From assembly GCA_017480245.1 (NCBI GenBank), contig JAFVBA010000005.1, positions 19,875 through 83,874 on the forward strand: DNA of 64,000 nucleotides, given 5' to 3'. The notes beneath the pieces are model-generated. The model searched no databases. It worked only from the letters and a program-made list of their open reading frames with translations, and was not told where the DNA came from. Positions 8,021 through 16,781 of this stretch are shown here, piece after piece (the first letter of the stretch is position 1; the number at the start of each line of letters is the position of its first letter). The stretch is from Bacteroidales bacterium (GTDB lineage: Bacteria; Bacteroidota; Bacteroidia; Bacteroidales; P3). Made by a program: the position numbers and the translations under genes.

Positions 8021-10855
8021 CTATAAGTCAATAGAGAATAGGAAAGAGGCAAAAGTATCGTCATTAACTGGACAATAGCCTATGCGCAGGCCGATATTGA
8101 CAGGAATTGTTATTCTGAATAAATGAACTTTGGCTTCTATATCACTGCCGTAAGAATAATAGTGTTGTTTGTCATACCATCCGTGATTGATAAAAGGTTT
8201 TGCCACGATACGTTTCAGATATAATATTCCGCTTATACCATTATCGGGATAAAGAAGCGGAAAACAGTATTGTGCCAAAATACCTGCGAAATATTCAGGA
8301 TATTTGTTATATACACCTCTTACAAAATTGACTTCGTTTTGGAAATAATAGACATCCGGACTGTTTTTCTGGAAACTGCCTGTCAAAACAAACGAATGAT
8401 TCCTTGCAAGTCCGGGAGCGAATACCTGCGATTGAAAAGAAAAAATATTAGCAAACGTACTTGTCAGCGTATGAGTGTATTTTATGTTGGTAATATGCCC
8501 TGTGCGCGGGTATAAATCATTATTTGCCATTGCGCAATAGTTACTTACTTGGGCATAATAACCTATTGAGTTGAAAACATTTAATCTTACATCATTGTCA
8601 GGGTCGGATATGCTGTTGAGCGAATAATGCAGGGTTAGATTTATGTTGTTTCTGTAATTTCTGTTCGTCCAAGAAAACGGTAAAGTTATATCATAGCCCA
8701 GTGTTATTTCGTCCCAATCTATGTATTTAACCAAATTGGAATCCAAATCCTGACGCAAACTTCTCGGTCGGTAAGATGTAGTCATTGTCATTATAGGGTA
8801 CAATCCCGAATAGGTATAACGCATAAACAATTCCTCTTTATCATGGAAATTATGCTTATATCCGAATTCTAAAACTGAAGAAGACAATAGGTTTTGCGAA
8901 AAAGCACTGACCCCAACTCCCAATTCCTTAGACTGAATATTGATAAAAAGCGGCGCCCATGAGTGAAATTTGAACAGATGTTTTACTTTCTTGTATTCTC
9001 TGCTGTTATAAGTTTTGTTTTTATTGATTATACTGTCGCAAAGTATGAAATTCTCCTGTTCTCTGTTCAATTTGGTAAAATACATTTCGGTATTTTTGCG
9101 GTTAATGTCGTATTTGTCGGCTTTATATTTCATACTGACAAGACGGAATCCGTCCGCAGTATAATCACTTACTAAAATTGTAGAGTCATACAAAAAGAAA
9201 TTATCTATTCCGTACCTGCTGTCAGTATGAATCTGTACATCGTTATAATCATTCAATGCAATACTCAACATTTGATACTTATTATTAACGTCTTTTGTGA
9301 AGTACAGACGGTCATTGTGGATTTTAAGATATTTAATATTGTCAAAAGAATAATCGGTTACCGTTTTACGCTCGGCAGAGGTAACATCATAACATATAAT
9401 CCGCTTTCCGTATGCCGAAGTTTCAATAAAATAAACGTTAGATGTTGAATCCTGCCAAATAGGATAGGAATATGACATATTATTTTCACCGTTTATCACC
9501 CTGACATACGAAGAATTGTTTTTCTTAAGTATATTCTTGTTTTTGAAATAAGCAGTGTCGGGAGCAATGAACGCTAAATTTTGATTGTCCAGCGAATCCG
9601 TATAAACGGCTGCAATAAGTGAATCGTTTGGATAGTAAATAGGAGTGAAGAATGTAGTTTTGGAGGTAACGCTTACGAATTTATTTCTGTTTAAATCGTA
9701 ATCTATTATATCCGAAGCGGCTTCTTGTTGCCACCGAATGTTAGGTGAATATTGCGAATAGAGGATATGTCCGTCCCTGTACTGAAAATAAGAATGTAAA
9801 AGGAAAGGTAATGACAACAAATGTTCTTCTCTGTTGTTGATTATCTTGACTAATGACTGCGTTTGGTAAGAAGAAGTTTTCAAAGCCAAAACCGTAGAAT
9901 CGTTTATCTGAACCGGGTTTTTGTAATTGACATAATCCTGTTTGTTATCCTCACCCCAATATTTTACTATTTGATTTCCTTCCTGTTTTGTATAATGAAT
10001 ATCGTTGTCAATCCACACTTTTTCCAGCGAATCCAACGCTTCGTTGTACATGGTTTTGAAATCCAAGTTCTCTTGTCCTCTGTTAGTTTTTCCCCATGAG
10101 GTAAGTTTCCACCAAGAAGTCCCTACATGGTGAAGACAATCCCCCCAAATGTCCCGTCCGTACTTCTGACGGCCGTAAGAAACCAAAAAATAACCCAAAT
10201 TGTACTCATCAACGACAAAATCTTTCATACTGCCCAAAAGCATCTTATCAACAGAATAACGTCCTTTGTCAATAACCTGTGCTTTTAAGAACATATTATA
10301 ATCAGGTTCCTGACCTCTGCCCGCAGGTGCCAACGCTGTTTCGGCAACTACGGCATCACCTTCGAAAAACCAGTCGGGAACCAACAGACCTGCCACTCCG
10401 CCCAAGATATGTTCGCCGAAAAGAGTACTGAATACTTTGGTTATGCCTACATTTACCGACTGCATCTGAGCCGTGTGCCTATACTCGTGAATAGCAAGTT
10501 GCCACGTGTAAGGGAATGCGTAAGAGGTAGGCGGCGGAGTAGTCCAAAATTCCATACGTTTAGGAGCCCAAACGCTCAATCCGTTACTTATGGAACTCTT
10601 TGTGTGAATTAATATAGGAACATTAGGCGCCGAGGTTTTCAAACTGTTACCTATGACAGGTACAACGGTATCCAATACAGAGGCAAGCAATTGTGCGTTG
10701 TTTTCGTAATAATCGGGATAGACGATGTGGAATTTCTCCGTTTTGATTTGACGGTATTTGATACGCGAATCATTATTCCCGCTTACATGATATTGACAGT
10801 AAGCAGTAATAACCGACAGTAACAAAACCGTAATTAAAAAAAATCTCTTAACCAT
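8021..10855 (-). CDS. Exported gluzincin-type metallopeptidase fused to a beta-propeller and a C-terminal outer-membrane beta-barrel
   Basis: 944 aa with a signal peptide (MVKRFFLITV... AYCQ). Residues 123-127 are HEYRH, a canonical HEXXH zinc site, and WFFEGDA at 163-169 provides a Glu 38 residues after the second His, the gluzincin pattern. The middle (about 300-600) reads as a WD40/TolB-like propeller with repeated Ser-Asp-Tyr strand motifs. The last ~300 residues alternate aromatic and polar residues in short strands and end SFLFSIDL, as outer-membrane barrels do. I infer an outer-membrane-anchored protease or peptidase-like protein. The substrate is unknown. It stands alone on the minus strand, 100 bp before pepD's end. 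Confidence 0.7.
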   Translation of the reverse strand: MVKRFFLITVLLLSVITAYCQYHVSGNNDSRIKYRQIKTEKFHIVYPDYYENNAQLLASVLDTVVPVIGNSLKTSAPNVPILIHTKSSISNGLSVWAPKRMEFWTTPPPTSYAFPYTWQLAIHEYRHTAQMQSVNVGITKVFSTLFGEHILGGVAGLLVPDWFFEGDAVVAETALAPAGRGQEPDYNMFLKAQVIDKGRYSVDKMLLGSMKDFVVDEYNLGYFLVSYGRQKYGRDIWGDCLHHVGTSWWKLTSWGKTNRGQENLDFKTMYNEALDSLEKVWIDNDIHYTKQEGNQIVKYWGEDNKQDYVNYKNPVQINDSTVLALKTSSYQTQSLVKIINNREEHLLSLPFLLHSYFQYRDGHILYSQYSPNIRWQQEAASDIIDYDLNRNKFVSVTSKTTFFTPIYYPNDSLIAAVYTDSLDNQNLAFIAPDTAYFKNKNILKKNNSSYVRVINGENNMSYSYPIWQDSTSNVYFIETSAYGKRIICYDVTSAERKTVTDYSFDNIKYLKIHNDRLYFTKDVNNKYQMLSIALNDYNDVQIHTDSRYGIDNFFLYDSTILVSDYTADGFRLVSMKYKADKYDINRKNTEMYFTKLNREQENFILCDSIINKNKTYNSREYKKVKHLFKFHSWAPLFINIQSKELGVGVSAFSQNLLSSSVLEFGYKHNFHDKEELFMRYTYSGLYPIMTMTTSYRPRSLRQDLDSNLVKYIDWDEITLGYDITLPFSWTNRNYRNNINLTLHYSLNSISDPDNDVRLNVFNSIGYYAQVSNYCAMANNDLYPRTGHITNIKYTHTLTSTFANIFSFQSQVFAPGLARNHSFVLTGSFQKNSPDVYYFQNEVNFVRGVYNKYPEYFAGILAQYCFPLLYPDNGISGILYLKRIVAKPFINHGWYDKQHYYSYGSDIEAKVHLFRITIPVNIGLRIGYCPVNDDTFASFLFSIDL

Positions 10856-10862
10856 TCGTTTT

Positions 10863-10905
10863 ATTATAAGGCCTATAGGACATATAAGCCCTATAGGTCT
10901 TATAA
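10863..10905. repeat. Palindrome with CCTATAGG arms
   Basis: Arms TTATAAGGCCTATAGG and CCTATAGGTCTTATAA pair at 15 of 16 positions around a 10-base loop, just upstream of the metallopeptidase gene. A half-size relative (TTATAAG-TCTATAGG-TCTTATAA) lies at 13298-13319 before ispE. Confidence 0.6.
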
Positions 10906-10954
10906 CCTTTGTCAGTAGTGCTATTGCTCTGCCGACAAGGCAAATTATTTTCTT

Positions 10955-12409
10955 TTATTTAACAGGTACGTTCTTAAGTGTAGCAATTAAGAATTTCCAG
11001 AACTTATCTACCGAAGCGATATTCACTCTTTCGTCCGGAGAGTGCGGATGCTCTATCGTAGGTCCGAAACTTATCATATCCAAGTTTGGATATATTCCGC
11101 CCAATATACCACATTCCAAACCAGCGTGAATAGCCATTACTTTGGCTTCAGTTCCGAACATTTCTTTGTATTGATCCTTCATTTCCTTTAGGATTGGTGA
11201 AGCCATATTTGGCGCCCAGCCTGAATACGCTCCTGAAAATTCTATCTTACCTTCTGCAAGTTCTACAACTGATTGCATCATCATTGCGAAATCCAGCTTT
11301 TGCGTATCAACACTTGAACGAATTAAACAGCAGATTTGAACATTGGCTCCGTCAGATTTAACAATCGCAAGATTAGATGAAGTTTCTACCAAGCCCTTCA
11401 TAGAATCGCTCATTCTGTAGATTGCATTCGGTAATCCATATATGCAATTGATAATTCTCTTTGAGCAACATTCTTTCATCATGTCCGTTACATTGGCAGT
11501 AGGATTGATTTCTATTGAAAATTCTTGTTCAACTGCTGCAAGTTCTTTTGCAATCGTTGCCATCAATTCCTCAACCTTTGCCTTAACTGCCGCAACCTTA
11601 TCCGTAGGAACTGCAATTATTGCATGGGCTTCCCTCGGTATTGCATTACGCATATTACCGCCTTCAACGGAACATAATCTTATACCGCTTTCTTCCAAAT
11701 TCTTCAAAATACGGAACAATATCTTGTTAGCGTTTGCGCGTTGCAAAATGATATCCATACCACTGTGTCCGCCTTTGAACCCTTTTACTTCAAGTTTATG
11801 GGTTGTGTAACCTGCAGTAAGAGGTTCCGTACCATAGTTAAGAGTAATCGTTGCATCAACTCCGCCTGCGCAACCAACGTAAAGTTCTCCTTCTGTCTCG
11901 GAATCAAGATTCAAAAGAATATCTCCTTTCAATACGTTAGGTTTTAGGTTAAACGCTCCCGTCATTCCCGTTTCCTCGTCAATGGTAAGCAAAGCCTCTA
12001 TCGGACCATGCTCAATCGTATCATCGGCAAGTACAGCCAATGCAGCCGATGCACCTATGCCGTTGTCAGCACCTAAAGTTGTTCCTTTGGCTCTTACCCA
12101 CTCGCCGTCAATCCACGGTTGTATCGGGTCATTAACGAAATCGTGCTGAACGTCATTATTCTTCTGCGGCACCATATCAATATGCGCTTGAAGGATTATG
12201 CCCTTACGGTTTTCCATTCCTTTAGTTGCAGGTTTGGATAGGATAACGTTGCCGATTTCATCGGTTTTGCAGTCAATATTGTGTTGTTTTGCAAACTCCA
12301 CTATTGCTGCACGGATTTTTTCTTCGTGTTTAGAAGGACGTGGATTAGCACAAAACATATCAAAGTTTTGCCACAATCCCTTAGGTTCCAAATTTGATAT
12401 TTCAGTCAT
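10955..12409 (-). CDS. pepD: Aminoacyl-histidine dipeptidase (Xaa-His dipeptidase, M20)
   Basis: 484 aa, the family length. A cytoplasmic two-zinc dipeptidase that cleaves Xaa-His and some other dipeptides. Visible zinc/catalytic motifs: LQAHIDMVPQ (His and the following catalytic Asp, about residue 90), LGADNGIGA (bridging Asp), IDEETGMTGA (catalytic Glu and Glu ligand), NLDSETEGEL, and EHPHSPDERV near the end with the last His ligand. The lid domain lies between about residues 200 and 390. Single gene, no signal peptide. Confidence 0.93.
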   Translation of the reverse strand: MTEISNLEPKGLWQNFDMFCANPRPSKHEEKIRAAIVEFAKQHNIDCKTDEIGNVILSKPATKGMENRKGIILQAHIDMVPQKNNDVQHDFVNDPIQPWIDGEWVRAKGTTLGADNGIGASAALAVLADDTIEHGPIEALLTIDEETGMTGAFNLKPNVLKGDILLNLDSETEGELYVGCAGGVDATITLNYGTEPLTAGYTTHKLEVKGFKGGHSGMDIILQRANANKILFRILKNLEESGIRLCSVEGGNMRNAIPREAHAIIAVPTDKVAAVKAKVEELMATIAKELAAVEQEFSIEINPTANVTDMMKECCSKRIINCIYGLPNAIYRMSDSMKGLVETSSNLAIVKSDGANVQICCLIRSSVDTQKLDFAMMMQSVVELAEGKIEFSGAYSGWAPNMASPILKEMKDQYKEMFGTEAKVMAIHAGLECGILGGIYPNLDMISFGPTIEHPHSPDERVNIASVDKFWKFLIATLKNVPVK

Positions 12410-12445
12410 TGTATTTATTGTTTTTTAATTTGTATTTATTATTTT

Positions 12446-13279
12446 CTACTGCAATTTCTCTTGATAAACAAACGAATCTGCAGGAACGTTAAGCGAATTG
12501 AAATCAATTTCTTCGCTGAATATTCCGTAGATTGTGCTTCCCGAACCGCTCATCTGTGAATATAACGCACCGTTATTATATAACATCTTTTTGATTTCTG
12601 ACAACAATGGATATTTTTCAAACAAACGCATTTCAAAATCATTTCTCACGTAATCTTTCCAATGTTTTATGTCTTTAACATCCAAAGAACGCAAATCAAA
12701 CGGTTGTTTTGTTATATTTACTTCCCTGTAAGCCTCTTTTGTTGATATGTTTAAATTCGGTTTTATCAAAACTAAATAATATCCGCTGAGATTTAACGGT
12801 GTTGAAATCATTTTTTCACCCCGTGAATAGACAAATTGGGGAGTGTTTTGTATGAAAAAAGGGCAATCACTTCCAATTTGTGAAGCGTAAAAGTGCAATT
12901 GTTCTAGCGAAAGACCTAATTCAAACATATAATCCGTAAGTTTAAGCATATAAGTTGCATCACTGCTTCCTCCGCCAAGCCCTGCCAAAACGGGAATGCG
13001 CTTATCCAAACAAATATTTGCGTTTGTGATTTTAAGAAAATCTTTTTTCAGAATATTGAATGCACGAAGTACTGTGTTGTTTTCGTCATTTGTTACCGTA
13101 TTTTCTATATTCTCACCGCTGATATACAATTTGGTTTCATCATTTTGCGAAATCCTCATTTCCAATGCGTCATTCAATCCGATAGGATAAAAAACCGATT
13201 CAATATTATGAAATCCGTCATCTCTTTTACCAGTAACGAACAACCCGATATTTATTTTAGCATTCGGAAAGTATATCAT
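12446..13279 (-). CDS. ispE: 4-diphosphocytidyl-2-C-methyl-D-erythritol kinase
   Basis: 277 aa from the chosen start. It phosphorylates CDP-ME in the non-mevalonate isoprenoid pathway and works with IspH, encoded at 38.5 kb. The amino end MIYFPNAKINIGL and the GHMP-kinase loop VLAGLGGGSSDATY identify it; SQMSGSGSTIYG is the C-terminal GHMP motif. A longer frame starts at 13339, but that extension lies over the promoter TAATTTTG (13344-13337), so translation must begin downstream, at 13279, exactly where the family starts. The gene ends 36 bp before the pepD start region, on the same strand. Confidence 0.95.
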   Translation of the reverse strand: MIYFPNAKINIGLFVTGKRDDGFHNIESVFYPIGLNDALEMRISQNDETKLYISGENIENTVTNDENNTVLRAFNILKKDFLKITNANICLDKRIPVLAGLGGGSSDATYMLKLTDYMFELGLSLEQLHFYASQIGSDCPFFIQNTPQFVYSRGEKMISTPLNLSGYYLVLIKPNLNISTKEAYREVNITKQPFDLRSLDVKDIKHWKDYVRNDFEMRLFEKYPLLSEIKKMLYNNGALYSQMSGSGSTIYGIFSEEIDFNSLNVPADSFVYQEKLQ

Positions 13280-13332
13280 TGTTTTTTTGTTATTTGTTAT
13301 AAGTCTATAGGTCTTATAAAAAATGTTAATTT

Positions 13333-13369
13333 TTTGCAAAATTAAGGATTTTTTTCATAATTTTGCAAA
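13333..13369. promoter_or_regulatory. Overlapping divergent promoters for ispE (-) and the outer-membrane protein (+)
   Basis: Plus strand: TTTG at 13333-13336, 21-bp spacer, TAATTTTG at 13358-13365. Minus strand: TTTG at 13369-13366, 21-bp spacer, TAATTTTG at 13344-13337. Both fit the Bacteroidetes consensus and they interlock face to face, so only one polymerase could bind at a time. Confidence 0.7.
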
Positions 13370-13406
13370 ATTATTATGAATTATAACAATAAAAATATCA
13401 AAAGTA

Positions 13407-14291
13407 ATGAAAAGAAGTGCTTTAACGCTGTTGTTAGTCTTGCTAATTACATTTGGTTCTAAGGCTTTTGCTGGAATAGATATTCGTTTAGGTGTATCGG
13501 CAGGAACAAATTTTTCAGTAAATGGGGATGTTAAATTTATGTTTTTTGACATAATGAACGCAAATCTACCAAAATTGACAACAGAAAACCTAAAATATAA
13601 TTCAATCAATCCAAATATTGGCGTAACTGTAGGATTGGAGTTTATGCTTTCACAGAATTTTTCCATCGGATTCAATAATTATTTAGGCTATCAGCAAGAA
13701 GGATTTACTGTTGATATGAAAGGTCAGGACTTTGATGCAATAGGTAAATCTAAAATGCACGGTCTTAGCGAGTTTCTGTCTTTTTATGTAGCTTACTATC
13801 CAATTAATCGTTTTTCTTTGAATTTAGGCGCCGGTGTTTTCTATGAAGGAGCATTTTCTGACTCACCTGAAACGGAAATGATTAAAGGTCAGTCGGCAAA
13901 AAACGATATTGAAGGCGATTTTTCTTTTGCTTATGCGGCAGGAGTGCAAGGTAATTTCGGATTTACTTATCATCTGACAAATCACTGCTTTATTAATCTT
14001 ACGGGATACTATAATGCTGTCAAAATAATGGACTCTAACGAAGATATGGAGAAAATTTTTGCCGACATTAGCAATCCCGGAGGGAACCCAGGCGGAAATC
14101 CAGGCGGCGGAAGCAACCCAGGTGGAGGTGGATTTAATCCAGGCGGCGGAGGCTTTAATCCTGGTGGATTGGGAAAGGCTCTTACTGTCGGAGAAAATAT
14201 AAATGTAAACTATATCTCTAACGGAATTTGGTACGAAAAGCAGATTCCTAATCGTCTTACCGTATTATTTACTATCGGATACAGATTTTAA
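13407..14291 (+). CDS. Outer-membrane beta-barrel protein with a Gly/Asn/Pro-rich loop
   Basis: 294 aa. Signal peptide MKRSALTLLL... KAFA. The mature part has repeated amphipathic strands (LGVSAGTNFSV, IGVTVGLEFML, FSIGFNNYLGY, FSLNLGAGVFY, ending FTIGYRF with a terminal Phe), the pattern of OmpW/PorT-like small barrels and a classic outer-membrane insertion signal. Between about residues 220 and 250 is a low-complexity loop built from NPGG units, encoded by a short GC-richer tandem repeat, probably a surface or periplasmic loop of variable length. Function unknown; no neighbours on the same strand. Confidence 0.75.
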   Translation: MKRSALTLLLVLLITFGSKAFAGIDIRLGVSAGTNFSVNGDVKFMFFDIMNANLPKLTTENLKYNSINPNIGVTVGLEFMLSQNFSIGFNNYLGYQQEGFTVDMKGQDFDAIGKSKMHGLSEFLSFYVAYYPINRFSLNLGAGVFYEGAFSDSPETEMIKGQSAKNDIEGDFSFAYAAGVQGNFGFTYHLTNHCFINLTGYYNAVKIMDSNEDMEKIFADISNPGGNPGGNPGGGSNPGGGGFNPGGGGFNPGGLGKALTVGENINVNYISNGIWYEKQIPNRLTVLFTIGYRF

Positions 14292-14337
14292 AACATAGAT
14301 AAACGGTAAAGTTCAGGTTTTTTCAAGATTAAAAATA

Positions 14338-14526
14338 ATAAAACGGAGCGAACCGCAAAGGTAATTTAAAGTCTGTAAATGTCTGTCTAACACTACTGAA
14401 ATAAAGTGCCGAATCACGAAATTGTTTTCAGAAAACATTTTACTCTTTTCAGAAAAGAATTTAATGATTCGACACTTTATTTTAATAAATTTTTATTGCC
14501 TGTGCGGCTCGTACTACTTTATTTTA
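14338..14526. repeat. Dispersed palindromic repeat, family A, copy 2 (full form)
   Basis: Core hairpin 14399-14483 (ATAAAGTGCCGAATCACG ... GATTCGACACTTTAT) with inner segments TTTTCAGAAAACATTTTAC and TTTTCAGAAAAGAATTTAA. Outer arms: CGGAGCGAACCGCA on the left and TGTGCGGCTCGTAC on the right, so the whole 190 bp is a nested palindrome. It fills the gap between two convergent genes. Confidence 0.8.
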
Positions 14527-14547
14527 ATTAAATCTTGTTGGATAGTT

Positions 14548-15645
14548 TTAGAGTTCAGAACGGTTAGGACTTTTCTGTGATTTCTCTTGTTTTTTACGTT
14601 TTGCAACTCTTTGTGTAAAGACAGGTAAAACGATTAATCCCACTATAATATAAGGATAATAGGTAAATAACCGCCAAAGCAATGCCAAAACTCCTTCAAA
14701 TCCCTCTTTCAAAAATCCATTCAAGAACAACGGAAATGCAAACTCGGCAACACCACTTGAACCAGGAGTAGGTGAGACGCAAAGTACAATCCACATAACC
14801 AATTGACGCACATAAATAACAGCATGATTGGTTATTTCAGGACTGAAAGCTGCTAAAATACAGTTAAGTACCAAAAATCTGCAAGACCATGAAGCAACGG
14901 TAACCAAATATACCTTTATCCAATAAAAAATTGATTTGTGTTTAAACTCTTGTGAAGAAGTAAGAACATCATCACCCATTTTAAAGAATTTATGACTCCA
15001 TCGTTTGAATGTTTTTTTGTTACCCAAACGGTATATAAAGTTTTTAAACCCTTGAGGATAAAAGAAAATAGCGGTAAGAATGATAAGAGTTAAAAGAACC
15101 ATAAAACTATACCCGATAATAAAGACATGGGTTTCGGAAATACGCAAACCAAAAACTGAGAATTTGAATTTGGTAGCAAAAGACATTGAATACCCGCAGA
15201 CAAGTACCATTATCGGAGTAACGATTATGTAAAACAATTCGTCCAAAAGCGTTGCTATCATAACCATCGCCGTACTTCTTCCCGCACCTAACCCCTCTAA
15301 TGGTAGGATAAACAATGCCACTGCCGAACCTCCGACACTTGTCGGGGTAACTGTTGAAGAAAATTCCCAAAGCATAATAATATGAAAAGCCTGTTTCCAA
15401 GATAACCGTCCGTCTGACAACATCCTTATTCTAATCATATAAGTTATTTCTCTGCCGCATTCAAACATCACGGCAAGAATCAAACACATAACGGTATAAG
15501 AAGAAAACATATTTGCAAGGTCTGAAAACAATGCCGAGTTTTTAGAATATTCCCTTGCAATCATATAAAAACCGACACCCAATCCTATAAGGACGGGTAC
15601 GATTACTTTATTAAACTTAAATATTCCTAAAGGATTTTCCTTCAT
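14548..15645 (-). CDS. Flippase-like integral membrane protein (lysylphosphatidylglycerol synthase TM region family, UPF0104)
   Basis: 365 aa with about eight membrane helices, no signal peptide. The family motif TPTSVGGSAVALF (about residue 100) and CVSPTPGSSGVAEF (about residue 290) are typical of the AglD/YbhN/MprF-membrane-domain superfamily. The C-terminal tail is short and very basic (RVAKRKKQEKSQKS). No soluble synthase domain is attached, so the role is probably lipid or polyprenyl-glycan translocation, inferred. Stands upstream of MscS's end on the same strand, separated by a family C repeat. Confidence 0.8.
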   Translation of the reverse strand: MKENPLGIFKFNKVIVPVLIGLGVGFYMIAREYSKNSALFSDLANMFSSYTVMCLILAVMFECGREITYMIRIRMLSDGRLSWKQAFHIIMLWEFSSTVTPTSVGGSAVALFILPLEGLGAGRSTAMVMIATLLDELFYIIVTPIMVLVCGYSMSFATKFKFSVFGLRISETHVFIIGYSFMVLLTLIILTAIFFYPQGFKNFIYRLGNKKTFKRWSHKFFKMGDDVLTSSQEFKHKSIFYWIKVYLVTVASWSCRFLVLNCILAAFSPEITNHAVIYVRQLVMWIVLCVSPTPGSSGVAEFAFPLFLNGFLKEGFEGVLALLWRLFTYYPYIIVGLIVLPVFTQRVAKRKKQEKSQKSPNRSEL

Positions 15646-15666
15646 TTTTACTATCGTAAAAATATT

Positions 15667-15736
15667 TAGTATGTAGCATGTAGTATATAGCCTAACGGCA
15701 CCCCGATATATGCTCTATACTACATTCTACATACTA
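15667..15736. repeat. Family C hairpin repeat, copy 1
   Basis: Near-perfect inverted repeat: TAGTATGTAGCATGTAGTA on the left and TACTACATTCTACATACTA on the right, with a central GC-rich part CCTAACGGCACCCCG. A second, partial copy is at 25079-25137. It occupies the gap between MscS and the UPF0104 gene. Confidence 0.7.
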
Positions 15737-15744
15737 TATAAAAT

Positions 15745-16593
15745 TTAGTTTCCGTATTTTCCGATGACGGTATAAGGACACGGCAACTCTTCTTTAACAT
15801 TGTAGTTATAAACTTCACGCTGCAAATAACCCAACAGCGTCCAATAGTCTGCACCTTTGCACCATGCCCTCAAATCGAATGATATTGTTCCAGGGCCTAT
15901 TGTAACCCATACACTCGTTGAAGGGTCTTTAAGCGTCATTTCGTTTCTGTTTGCAATATCAAGTAAATCCTTTTCAATTTTATCAATAACCACTTTCTTA
16001 TCAGCCGCAACCTCCAAGGTAACATTAACTCTTCTTTGCTCCATCGTTGAATAGTTGGTAACGTTTCCGCCCGATAATGTTCCGTTAGGTAGGGTTATCA
16101 ACTTGTTGTCCCAAGTACGTATAACGGTTGAAAAGATTTTCATACTCTCTACGAAACCTTCCATTCCCTGTGTTGCAATGTAATCACCTAATTTGAACGG
16201 ACGGAAAATCAAAATGATAATACCGCCTGCAACATTCTGAATAGTTCCGCTCAATGCCATACCTACTGCCAAACCTGCGGCACCTAACAAAGCAATGAAA
16301 GAGGTGGTCGGAATACCTATGTAATTGACAACCGCCAATATCAACATTACTTTCAAGGCAATGGAAACAATGGACGTGATTACAGGACGCAATGTTGCAT
16401 CAAGGTTTCTCTTCTCAAAGGCTTTCGCTAAACTTTTGCGGATAAACTTAATTATCCTGAAACCTACGTACAAGATAATCAAACCTATTACAATCTTCTT
16501 TACGGCATCCAATCCGTTTTGGGTGAACCAATTGATTACTGCATTAACCATATTGTTTGGGTCGCCCACTGCTGTTGCTTGTAAAAATAACAT
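15745..16593 (-). CDS. Small-conductance mechanosensitive channel (MscS family)
   Basis: 282 aa, the length of E. coli MscS. Opens under membrane tension to release solutes. Three membrane helices lie in the first ~120 residues; the pore helix shows the Gly/Ala pattern ALLGAAGLAVGMALSGTIQN; the following beta domain has FRPFKLGDYIATQGMEG and TLPNGTLSGGNVTNYS, all family signatures. The cytoplasmic cage domain continues to the end. No extra amino-terminal domains. Start chosen at the ATG giving MLFLQATAVGDPNN. Confidence 0.93.
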   Translation of the reverse strand: MLFLQATAVGDPNNMVNAVINWFTQNGLDAVKKIVIGLIILYVGFRIIKFIRKSLAKAFEKRNLDATLRPVITSIVSIALKVMLILAVVNYIGIPTTSFIALLGAAGLAVGMALSGTIQNVAGGIIILIFRPFKLGDYIATQGMEGFVESMKIFSTVIRTWDNKLITLPNGTLSGGNVTNYSTMEQRRVNVTLEVAADKKVVIDKIEKDLLDIANRNEMTLKDPSTSVWVTIGPGTISFDLRAWCKGADYWTLLGYLQREVYNYNVKEELPCPYTVIGKYGN

Positions 16594-16781
16594 ACTTCTT
16601 AGTGTTTTTAATTGTTAATTAATTTTGTTTAAACCGAAATTTTTTGCAAAAATATGAAATTTCTACGATATGTATGTAAAATTCAATGTTTAAAAGTTAA
16701 AATTTTAGGGTTTAATGTTTAAAGAGCGCAAAGCAAGTATAAACCTTAAACCCTAAACTTTAAAATTTAATCCTCTGAACT

